NCBI RefSeq assembly: GCF_004331915.1 | Contig: NZ_CP036528.1 | Location: 632,467-696,466, forward strand | DNA from: Ureibacillus thermophilus | GTDB lineage: Bacteria > Bacillota > Bacilli > Bacillales_A > Planococcaceae | DNA: 64,000 nt | Direction: 5' to 3' | Part shown: in pieces, positions 49,822 to 57,277 of the stretch | Layout: every line of letters begins with the position of its first letter | How positions within the stretch are numbered: position 1 is the first letter of the stretch | Translations under genes and position numbers: made by a program | The notes under the pieces: model-generated | Told to the model about the DNA's origin: nothing | Database searches by the model: none | The model's input: only the letters and a program-made list of their open reading frames with translations

Positions 49822-49952
49822 TAATAAACCCCTCGCTTAAATTTAAATTTTAGTTTTCCGGTAAGGTTATAATATTATACTTAGTTAAAAAAATCAACTT
49901 TGTATATAAAATAATTTTTATGTTAAACTGGGAAAACGGAGGTAGGCTGAAT
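49822..49952. promoter_or_regulatory. Divergent regulatory region, DUF4242 and HxlR genes
   Basis: AT-rich, 131 bases. It holds TACTTAGTT (49878-49886), the reverse complement of AACTAAGTA found in the importer promoter, overlapping a TATAAT-like -10 for the minus-strand gene. This is a plausible HxlR operator giving autoregulation. Confidence 0.5.
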
Positions 49953-50402
49953 ATGGAAACAAAAACTCGATACGATATTCCTTGCAATATTGCACAATCG
50001 CTGAATATCATCGGCGACAGATGGACGCTGCTGATTATTCACGAAATTTTATCAGGACATACGTTATTCAACGAGATCAAAAAAGGGCTAAAGGGCATTT
50101 CTTCCAATCTTTTATCTGAGAGGCTGAAATATTTGGAACAACAAGGAATCGTGGAAACCGAATTATATTCGGAGCACCCACCCCGCTATTGCTATAAATT
50201 GACGGACAGCGGAAAAGATTTGGAGGATGTTTTTAATGCCTTCATTATATGGGGAAGCAAACATTTAAAAAAATGCTATAAAAAAATTGTTGATGAAGAA
50301 ACAGGCGATGAGATAGAAATTGGATATTATTCAAAAAGAACCGGGGAGCGGGTAAATAAAATTGCAGTCGTTCCGGTCAGCAATCCAGCTGAAAATGAAT
50401 AA
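49953..50402 (+). CDS. HxlR-family transcriptional regulator
   Basis: 149 residues. The winged HTH is seen in LNIIGDRWTLLIIHEILSGH and RLKYLEQQGIVETEL, with the Cys in DIPCNIAQSL that is redox- or electrophile-sensitive in several HxlR/YodB proteins. ATG 49953 has ACGGAGG upstream. Likely the local regulator of the flanking flavoprotein, DUF4242 and importer genes (inference from shared promoter motifs). Confidence 0.88.
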   Translation: METKTRYDIPCNIAQSLNIIGDRWTLLIIHEILSGHTLFNEIKKGLKGISSNLLSERLKYLEQQGIVETELYSEHPPRYCYKLTDSGKDLEDVFNAFIIWGSKHLKKCYKKIVDEETGDEIEIGYYSKRTGERVNKIAVVPVSNPAENE

Positions 50403-50405
50403 GCC

Positions 50406-50464
50406 AAAAGCTGACAATAGGTTGATGGGGTTCACAAACCCTATCACTATTGCCAGCTTTTTTT
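50406..50464 (+). terminator. Terminator after the HxlR gene
   Basis: AAAGCTGACAATAG pairs with CTATTGCCAGCTTT, enclosing a GGGGTT/AACCC inner stem, followed by a T-run. Confidence 0.85.
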
Positions 50465-50501
50465 ATGAAAAGGGATGTTTTCAAAAAATTCTTAAAGGTA
50501 G

Positions 50502-50554
50502 TTGAAAAATATTACAAAGTATAATAAAATAACTTAAAATTACAAAACTAAGTA
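50502..50554 (+). promoter_or_regulatory. Promoter of the SsuABC-like importer operon
   Basis: TTGAAA (50502-50507), a 17-bp spacer, then TAAAAT (50525-50530) with an overlapping TATAAT. AACTAAGTA at 50546-50554 also occurs inverted in the HxlR region. The segment is nearly identical to the flavoprotein promoter. Confidence 0.6.
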
Positions 50555-50597
50555 ATCTTATATACATTTATGATTTTGAAGGTGGGAGGTGGATGGG

Positions 50598-51389
50598 ATG
50601 GTTCTGGATCGGCAACCAATGATTCAAATTCATCAAGTGAGTAAAAGCTTCAAAAAGAACAAACAAGATGTACAAGTATTAGACAATATATCTTTTACTG
50701 TTCAAAAAGGGGAAATCATCTCCATTTTGGGGGAAAGCGGCTGCGGAAAAAGCACCTTGTTGAATATCATCGGCGGATTTGAACAAGCGTCTGGCGGGGA
50801 AGTATTGTTAGATGGCATAAAAGTCAATGGGCCGAGTAGAAAATGCATTATGCTGTTCCAAAATTACGGTTTGCTCCCTTGGCGGACCGTGTTAAAAAAT
50901 GTGGAGCTGGGGCTTGAAAAATCAATGAAAGATAAAAAAGAAAGAAAAGAGAAAGCGTTGCACTATATTCAATTAGTTGGGTTGCAAGGGAAAGAAAATA
51001 TGTTTCCACATGAATTATCCGGCGGTATGCAACAAAGAGTGGGAATTGCAAGAGCCTTGGCCCTGCAACCGGAATTGATATTGATGGACGAACCTTTTGC
51101 TGCTTTGGATACATTTAATCGCTATTATTTGCAAAATGAATTGCTTCGTATCCAGGAGCAGGAAAAAACAACGATGATTCTTGTCACCCATGACATTGAT
51201 GAAGCCATTTATTTATCCGACAGAATTTTTATTATGCATCCGAATCCCGGAAGAATCCATAAAGAAATCAAGATCCATCTGACGAAACCCCGGGACCGGA
51301 GCAACGGAGATTTTCAGTATTATCGAAACATTGTGTTTAAAGAATTCCACTTCAGCAGACCTGAAACTTTAATTGAGTTCAATATTTAA
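50598..51389 (+). CDS. SsuB/TauB/NrtD-type ABC transporter ATPase
   Basis: 263 residues from ATG 50598, 7 nt after GGGAGGT. Walker A GESGCGKST, LFQNYGLLPWRTVLKNV Q-loop typical of nitrate/sulfonate/taurine importers, signature LSGGMQQR, Walker B LILMDEPFAALD, H-loop VTHD. Energises the permease two genes downstream. Confidence 0.9.
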   Translation: MVLDRQPMIQIHQVSKSFKKNKQDVQVLDNISFTVQKGEIISILGESGCGKSTLLNIIGGFEQASGGEVLLDGIKVNGPSRKCIMLFQNYGLLPWRTVLKNVELGLEKSMKDKKERKEKALHYIQLVGLQGKENMFPHELSGGMQQRVGIARALALQPELILMDEPFAALDTFNRYYLQNELLRIQEQEKTTMILVTHDIDEAIYLSDRIFIMHPNPGRIHKEIKIHLTKPRDRSNGDFQYYRNIVFKEFHFSRPETLIEFNI

Positions 51390-51426
51390 TTTTTGCAAAT
51401 GAAAAAAATAGATTGGATGGGTAGTC

Positions 51427-52395
51427 ATGAAACGAATTAAAAAAGGGTTATTGTTTGTTCTTGCAACGATTCTTCTATTAAGTTTATATGCTTGCAATTC
51501 TGAAGGAGAGAATTCATCTGCAACAAGCGGAAATGGAAAGAAAACGATCAAAATCGGTTATTTGCCAATAACACATGCGGTGCCATTATTTGTGGAAAAA
51601 GAACTGGAAGAATATCAAAACTTTAATTTGGAGCTCATTAAATTTGGTTCTTGGACTGAGCTTTCCGATGCTTTGAATACAGGCCGCATTGATGGGGCAT
51701 CCATGCTAATTACTCTTGCCATGAAAGCAAAGGAACAAGGCATTGATTTGAATGCTGTGGCATTAGGACATCGTGATGGCAACGTGGTGGTTGTCTCCAA
51801 AGATATTAATCAAGTTGCAGATTTAAAAGGAAAAAGTTTTGCCATTCCGCATAAATTCTCGACTCAAAATATATTACTTTATCAATTGTTGAAACAAAAC
51901 GGTTTGAAATATGAAGATGTAAATGTTGTGGAATTGCCGCCTGCGGAAATGCCGGCCGCTCTTTCTGAAGGGAGAATATCCGGCTATGTGGTGGCAGAAC
52001 CATTTGGCGCCGTATCCGTCTCCCTCGATAAAGGAAAGGTGCTTTATCAAGATAATGAAATTTGGAAAAACTCCATTGACTGTTCATTAGTATTGCGCAA
52101 AGAGTTTATTGAACAGGAAAGCGAACTCGCACAGGAATTTGTGAATTACTATATTGCGGCGGGCCATGCTGCTGAACAAAAAGATGCGCATGTGAAGGAC
52201 ATGTTATCCAATTATTTGAATGTGGAACAAAATGTGCTTGATTTGTCTTTAGAATGGATTTCTTACGATGATTTAAAAATCAATCAGGAAGATTATGAAG
52301 AATTGTCTAATCATCTGGTGGAAATGGGACTCTTCGATAATCCTCCGGCATATGAAGACTTTGTTAATAATTCTTTTATAGAAAAAGCGAAGTGA
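51427..52395 (+). CDS. NMT1/SsuA-type substrate-binding lipoprotein
   Basis: 322 residues. Signal peptide with lipobox LYACNS (Cys about residue 22). The mature part shows the NMT1/NrtA-like fold: KIGYLPITHAVPLFV, GSWTELSDALNTGRIDGASM, LKGKSFAIPHKFSTQN, VVAEPFGAVS. Ligand class could be sulfonates, nitrate, thiamine precursors or similar small organics; the sequence does not decide. Its neighbour with a desulfurisation-type flavoprotein fold makes an organosulfur compound attractive (inference). Confidence 0.85.
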   Translation: MKRIKKGLLFVLATILLLSLYACNSEGENSSATSGNGKKTIKIGYLPITHAVPLFVEKELEEYQNFNLELIKFGSWTELSDALNTGRIDGASMLITLAMKAKEQGIDLNAVALGHRDGNVVVVSKDINQVADLKGKSFAIPHKFSTQNILLYQLLKQNGLKYEDVNVVELPPAEMPAALSEGRISGYVVAEPFGAVSVSLDKGKVLYQDNEIWKNSIDCSLVLRKEFIEQESELAQEFVNYYIAAGHAAEQKDAHVKDMLSNYLNVEQNVLDLSLEWISYDDLKINQEDYEELSNHLVEMGLFDNPPAYEDFVNNSFIEKAK

Positions 52396-52399
52396 GAGA

Positions 52400-53164
52400 A
52401 TGAAGAACTATAAATTTTTCATTAACGCCATTATAGGATTTGCCATTTTAATTGGGGTTTGGCAGTTTATTGTTGTAGCGGGCGATTACGAAGCCGCTTT
52501 GTTTCCACCACCTTCTTTAGTGTGGGAAGGAATTGTATCTTTAATTACTGACGGAACATTATTGGTTCATTTGCAAGTAAGTTTATTGCGTTTCATTTCC
52601 GGTTATCTATCAGCGGTGGTTGTAGCCATTTTATTGGGACTGGTTCTTGGAAGAATTCCTTTATTATGGGGCGTGATTGACCCAATCGTTCAAGTGTTGC
52701 GTCCTGTTTCTCCGATTGCCTGGTCGCCGTTTATCGTGCTTTGGTTTGGGATTGGGAATATTCCGGCCATTGTCATCATCTTTATTGCCGCCTTTTTCCC
52801 GGTATTATTGTCCACTGTTGCAGCCGTAAGAAAGGTGGAACCTACTTATTTGAAAGTGGCCCAAAACTTTGAAATAAAGAAGTTCGAAATTTTGAGAAAA
52901 ATTATTTTCCCGGCTGTTTTTCCGTATATTGCCAATGGCCTCCATATCGCGGTAGGAACGGCCTGGATCTTCTTAGTATCCGGTGAAATGGTCGGCTCCC
53001 AATCAGGCCTTGGCTATTTGATTGTCGATGCGCGAAATTCCATGAGATTGGATTTGGTGATGGCGGGTATTGTGTTTATCGGGGTTGCAGGCTTTATTTT
53101 GGACCGGGCAGTTGGTTTGTTTGAAAACTGGATCAACCGTATTTGGGGAAGACAAAGTGCATAA
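52400..53164 (+). CDS. SsuC/TauC-type ABC transporter permease
   Basis: 254 residues, six predicted helices and the EAA coupling loop seen in YLKVAQNFEIKKFEILRKII. LFPPPSLVWEG near residue 35 is a family signature. Starts four bases after the binding protein stop. A T-rich hairpin terminator follows. Confidence 0.9.
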   Translation: MKNYKFFINAIIGFAILIGVWQFIVVAGDYEAALFPPPSLVWEGIVSLITDGTLLVHLQVSLLRFISGYLSAVVVAILLGLVLGRIPLLWGVIDPIVQVLRPVSPIAWSPFIVLWFGIGNIPAIVIIFIAAFFPVLLSTVAAVRKVEPTYLKVAQNFEIKKFEILRKIIFPAVFPYIANGLHIAVGTAWIFLVSGEMVGSQSGLGYLIVDARNSMRLDLVMAGIVFIGVAGFILDRAVGLFENWINRIWGRQSA

Positions 53165-53189
53165 GATTTCCCCATTTCTAAGAAAAAAA

Positions 53190-53236
53190 GCTCAATTTCT
53201 TCGCTGCATGCAAGAATTTGGGCATTTTTTTTTTTG
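53190..53236 (+). terminator. Terminator after the importer operon
   Basis: CTCAATTTCTT pairs with AAGAATTTGGG (one mismatch and G-U pairs) around CGCTGCATGC, followed by CATTTTTTTTTTT. The next gene may still be reached by read-through. Confidence 0.65.
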
Positions 53237-53301
53237 AAAAGAGAGGATTTTCCCTTGCTGCATCGAAAAATACATTCACAAAGTTTACGAGGGGGAGAGA
53301 A

Positions 53302-54144
53302 ATGCGTCTAGTTTCCATTTGTCCAAGCAATACGGAACTTGTAGGCTATTTAGGTTTGGCATCTTCTTTAGTCGGGGTGGATGATTATTCTGATTGGCCG
53401 AAAGAAATTGAACAATTGCCGCGATTAGGCGGAGATTTAAATATTGATATAGAAAAGGTGGAAGAGCTGAAACCGGATTTAGTATTAGCTTCCCTTTCCG
53501 TCCCTGGAATGGAACGGAATATTGAAGAACTGGAAAAACGGAAGATTCCGTATCAAATTGTGCCGAATCCAAAAACCCTTGCGGAAGTCGGGGAAACTTT
53601 ACTATGCGTTGGTGAAATGACAAATACAGAGGATGAGGCAAAGAGGATTTATCAAAAATTTATGGATATGCTGGAGAAGTACCGAAAATTATCTCAACAA
53701 GTTGAGCACAGGAAAACCGTTTATTTTGAATGGTGGGCCAAGCCGATTTTTACGCCCGGTGCGACGAATTGGTTGACGGAATTGGCTGAACTCGCTGGGG
53801 GAAAAAATATATTTGAAGATTTTCAAGAGGCCAATGTTCAAACAGAATGGGAAGAAGTAAAAAAGAGAAATCCGGATGTGTTTTGCATTGCATGGGTAGG
53901 TGTTGAAACAGAAAGAGTGAATCCAAAAGTGATAATGAAGCGCCCAGGAATTCAAGAAATGAAAAGCATTCAAAATAACGAATTTTATATATTGGAAGAG
54001 GCCTTATTTTGCCGTCCTTCTCCAAAACTGTTGCAAGGATTATGCAAGTTGGCGGCCCTTTTGCACCCGCAAATCTTTCCTCCTTATGATGGAAAGGATC
54101 CATTGCTTGGTGAAGAAGAAAAAGAAAAAGAAAATTCTTTATAG
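53302..54144 (+). CDS. BtuF-like periplasmic-binding-fold protein without signal peptide
   Basis: 280 residues from ATG 53302 (RBS GGGGGAGA). Class III solute-binding fold: RLVSICPSNTELVGYLGLAS, VGVDDYSDWP, LKPDLVLAS, and the long backbone helix DEAKRIYQKFMDMLEKYRKL. VSICPSNTE resembles cobalamin-binding proteins of Bacilli. No signal peptide or lipobox, so it appears cytosolic, unlike true BtuF. The ligand is unknown; WWAKPIFTPGATNW carries aromatic residues that could line a pocket. Confidence 0.78.
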   Translation: MRLVSICPSNTELVGYLGLASSLVGVDDYSDWPKEIEQLPRLGGDLNIDIEKVEELKPDLVLASLSVPGMERNIEELEKRKIPYQIVPNPKTLAEVGETLLCVGEMTNTEDEAKRIYQKFMDMLEKYRKLSQQVEHRKTVYFEWWAKPIFTPGATNWLTELAELAGGKNIFEDFQEANVQTEWEEVKKRNPDVFCIAWVGVETERVNPKVIMKRPGIQEMKSIQNNEFYILEEALFCRPSPKLLQGLCKLAALLHPQIFPPYDGKDPLLGEEEKEKENSL

Positions 54145-54210
54145 TATACTTTGGGGAACGGAAGGGGATTGGATATCTCTACCTTTAGAGAGGTTGGGAC
54201 AAATCTAAAA

Positions 54211-54304
54211 AAACATCATTTTCTCCAAAGAGAAAATGATGTTTCAGACTGTCGACAAACCCCAACTCAAATGCTTCATTTGAGTTGGGGTTTGTCTTTT
54301 TTTT
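54211..54304 (+). terminator. Two perfect hairpins, the second a strong terminator
   Basis: AAACATCATTTTCTC (54211-54225) pairs perfectly with GAGAAAATGATGTTT (54230-54244). Then GACAAACCCCAACTCAAATG (54254-54273) pairs perfectly over 20 bp with 54277-54296, followed by eight T. They may belong to the adjacent IS1182-type end. Confidence 0.8.
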
Positions 54305-54334
54305 GCTCATCATTTTCTAAGATTCTTGTCTTAT

Positions 54335-54832
54335 TTAGGCTGGACATGGTCTTTTCCATGTCCAGTTTGCCATTTTCTTTAAGTTCATGGCAGCGAAAGT
54401 AAGCATCGCCTGCATGGACAATTTTTCCAATCCTCGTAGAGTTGTCCATCGCATGCCATGCTTCTCTTTTCCATCGGCAAAGACCCGTTCAATCGTTTCT
54501 TTGCGCTTATCATATATATTTCTATTGATCTCTGTATGTCTTAAGTGGTCGACTTCTTCCACATAGTGCTCCCAAATGTGGCGATGAATAAATTTAGTGT
54601 GATCTTTACTTTGGGTACACTTTTCTAAAAATGGGCACGTTTTACATATTTCCGGTTTCGAAGCGTACTGTCGATATCCTTCTCTTGTTGTTGTTCGGTA
54701 TTCAAGAGTTTGGTTGTTTGGGCAGATGTAACAATCATAATGCTCATCGTATACATATTCATACTTTTTAAAGAAACCGTCCTTTGTTCTAGGCCTTGTA
54801 TATGGCATGACTGGACGAATCTCTTTATCCAA
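54335..54832 (-). pseudogene. IS1182-family transposase, C-terminal fragment
   Basis: About 165 codons of the C-terminal part. The Cys cluster YICPNNQTLEYRTTTREGYR with CKTCPFLEKCTQSK, and the final RKETIERVFADGKEKHGMRW with the catalytic Glu and TLRGLEKLSMQAMLTFAAMN, identify the family. The N-terminal two thirds are gone; homology ends where the 21-bp repeat array begins. No intact start. Confidence 0.85.
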
Positions 54833-54836
54833 TAGA

Positions 54837-55057
54837 GTGCGGATACGGCTCCTATTTGTGCGTTTGCTTCCCTATTTAGTGCGGATACTTCCCCCTTTAG
54901 TGCGGATACCTTCTCATTTTGTTCGTTTACCTCCCACTTTGGTGCGGATACCTTCTCATTTAGTGCGGATACGGCTCCTATTTGTGCGTTTGCTTCCTTA
55001 TTTAGTGCGGATACCTTCCCATTTAGTTCATTTCCCCTCTCCTTTAGTGAAGATACG
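54837..55057. repeat. Array of ten 21-bp degenerate tandem repeats
   Basis: Ten full units in exact 21-base phase from 54837, consensus GTGCGGATACCTTCTCATTTA, plus a partial eleventh. Two unit types occur, GTGCGGATAC and GTGCGTTTGC/GTTCGTTTAC. Units 1-2 and 7-8 are almost identical 42-mers, showing a higher-order duplication. It reads through as an open frame coding LVRIPSH-like heptads because 21 is a multiple of 3. Confidence 0.85.
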
Positions 55058-55148
55058 TAAGCCCGAATTCAAACGACGCATATCAATCGATCGTACCTCC
55101 CTGTAAGATAGAGTTATCGATTACAGAGGAGGTGTTTTTGTTTGGCAG

Positions 55149-56153
55149 TTGAAAACAACGGTCTTAGCAAAACTTATTTATGACAAGTTTGTCCTTTATT
55201 TACCCTTATATCGGCAAATAAAGGAATGGCATCGTTATGGGCTCTTGACAAATGACAAGAATCTTTCCAACTGGGTGATTCGCACAGCAGAAGATTGGCT
55301 TCTTCCATTATATAATCGGATGAAAGAAAAGCTCATGAAAAAATCCATCCTCCATGTCGATGAAACCTATGCCCAAGTTTTGAATCGCTCGGATGGGAAG
55401 CCAGCCCAATCTAAGGCTTACAACTGGGTATTCCGTAGCGTAGCTTCTCAAGGACCGGCAATTATTCTGTTCCATAGTGCTTTATCTCGAAGTCGGGAAA
55501 TTTTGAATGACTTTATGAAAGGCTTTAAAGGAACGATTATCTGCGATGGATATTCTGCATACCATGATGTACCGAATATTCATTTTGCCAACTGCTGGGC
55601 TCATGTTCGTCGCTATTGGTTAAAAGCTGATAGTAAAAATGGGCGGATTGGTGTAGATTATTGTGATCGACTTTACCGCCTAGAACGTAAATTTAAGAAA
55701 CTTCGACCGAGTGAACGGAGAAAAGCTAGACAAAAGGAGTCCAAACCAATTGTCGAGGCATTTTTCAAATGGATTGAAGAATCTCCTTTCTATGGGAAGA
55801 ATGCCCTTGCAAAAGCTGCGGAGTATACATTGAAGCACGCCGAAGGCTTAAAAGCTTTTCTGTATGATGGACGCATTGAAATGGACAACAACCCAGCTGA
55901 AAATGCGATTCGGCCGAATGTCATTGGACGAAAAAACTGGCTGTTTTCCGTGAGTGAATCGGGAGCCGATGCAAATGCCATCTGTTTAAGCTTGGCTGAA
56001 ACGGCAAAAGCGAATGGAATTGATTTTTATCAATACTTAGTGAAAGTATTGTCGGAACTCCCAAGTTTACCAATCCATCAACAGCCAGAAATATTAGATC
56101 GCTATTTGCCATGGTCGAAAACAATTCGTGAATCATGTGCAATGGCAAAATAG
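55149..56153 (+). pseudogene. IS66-family transposase TnpC, N-terminally truncated
   Basis: 334 codons of about 520. It contains the catalytic DDE core: first Asp in ILHVDETYAQ, second in IICDGYSAYHDV followed by CWAHVRRYW, and Glu in MDNNPAENAIRPNVIGRKNW. The N-terminal DNA-binding, leucine-zipper and zinc-finger third is missing, and a stop lies just upstream in frame. No tnpA or tnpB is visible. The TTG at 55149 is only the first possible start. Confidence 0.85.
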
Positions 56154-56156
56154 CCC

Positions 56157-56201
56157 TCAATCCGAAAAAACTTGGGATTGAAGGGCTATTCATCGTGCGT
56201 A
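56157..56201 (+). terminator. Hairpin after IS66 tnpC
   Basis: ATAGCCCTCAATCC pairs with GGGATTGAAGGGCTAT with one bulge. It lies right after the transposase stop. Confidence 0.65.
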
Positions 56202-56297
56202 CCAGAGGGTGCGCATTTTTTTATTTATCTCACATATTTCGGGCTTACGAATGTCGCGTACCAAATAAAACTAAATAGAGCATATAATAAACGCCCA

Positions 56298-56363
56298 CGA
56301 AAAAACACGTGGGCGTTATTTTACGCTTACCGAAAAAACACGTGGGCGTTATTTTACGCTTAC
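56298..56363. repeat. Duplicated 33-bp IS66 terminal sequence
   Basis: Two identical adjacent 33-bp units (56298-56330 and 56331-56363), each ending TTATTTTACGCTTAC. The reverse complement, GTAAGCGTAAAATAA, is also the end of the second IS66 element at 63248. Each unit includes CACGTGGGCGTT, and an upstream AACGCCCACG can pair with it. Confidence 0.85.
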
Positions 56364-56797
56364 GCATCAATGGCGGCACTGTCGATAGCCTGATGTTTTC
56401 CATCAATTACTCCTTCCTCTTGAGCTAACTGGACGAGATCTTGAAAGATTCTTTTCACAAGTCCAGTTTTGGTTAGTGTAGAAAATACTCGGCTAAGAGT
56501 AGAGATGGATGGTGCAGGCCTGCTAATATCTAAACCACATTGGTAACGAAAACGCAGGTCATTTTTTAATCGATTGTGAAGAGAAGTAAAAGTATCAATA
56601 CCTTCTAATGGGGCAGCGATAAGAGCCCTTAATATCCCTTCTTTGGAATGTCCTTCAGCCCCTTGGGGTGAAGAACTTTTCAATTGTTTAGCATAAGGAC
56701 GCAAATCTAGAGCACTAAAAAAAATCGGTAATTTCTCTTTTGACTCTAAAATTTGCAATTCTTCAAAGGAAAATAGACTTTCTTGTAGAATATACAA
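56364..56797 (-). pseudogene. IS4/IS1182-like transposase, N-terminal fragment, cut by IS66
   Basis: About 145 codons, from a start at 56797 beginning YILQESLFSFEELQILESKE, then PQGAEGHSKEGILRALIAAP, ISTLSRVFSTLTKTGLVKRI and GVIDGKHQAIDSAAIDA. It matches the N-terminal DUF772-type part of transposases widespread in Geobacillus and relatives. It stops exactly at the IS66 terminal sequence, so IS66 inserted into this gene. The distal part is not in the window. Confidence 0.82.
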
Positions 56798-57277
56798 AGT
56801 GACTTCCTCCTTATGGATTTTTGTGGTTTGGTCACTTCAAAATTCTACAAATAAGGGGTGAAGTCCTTTTTTATGCTTTAGAAAACCTTATAGTTCTTGG
56901 GTTGAAAAATGTTCAAAATGCTCATATATAAAATTTTTAAATATTCAAATCCTTTATTCTAATAATAATCACCAATCTAAATAAGTCATTCCATTAATAA
57001 TTGTATTGTTATACCTTATCTCTCCCAAAATGTTGCAATTTTTCTCACTTCAATTAGTACTGAAATAATTTGAACGATCCATTCATTATAAAAAGCTATT
57101 GAATTGTAGCACCTTCATTCTATCTAATATTATTCTCATGTTCATTCCTGTTATTATCAGTGAAATTTTATACATACTTTTCCTAACTTTTATTGGACTC
57201 TAGACTTTCTCAGCCTATTCTAACTTTAAATAATACTTGAGAAACTATCTTTCTTCCCACACCTAGATAAAATATAA
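56798..57277. other. Gene-free AT-rich stretch before hamB
   Basis: About 480 bases with no supported gene. The first 80 bases contain the outer end of the interrupted transposase element. The rest is AT-rich downstream sequence of hamB, without a clear terminator hairpin. Confidence 0.4.

Noticed and set aside
54837..55057. Possible CRISPR array
   Set aside because: Repeats are adjacent with no unique spacers, units are 21 bp and degenerate, and no cas genes are in the window. The same holds for the 35-bp repeats at 47831.
54807..55106. Open reading frame of about 99 codons with LVRIPSH-like heptads
   Set aside because: It is produced by the 21-bp tandem repeats staying in frame; no ribosome binding site and no homology to a real protein.
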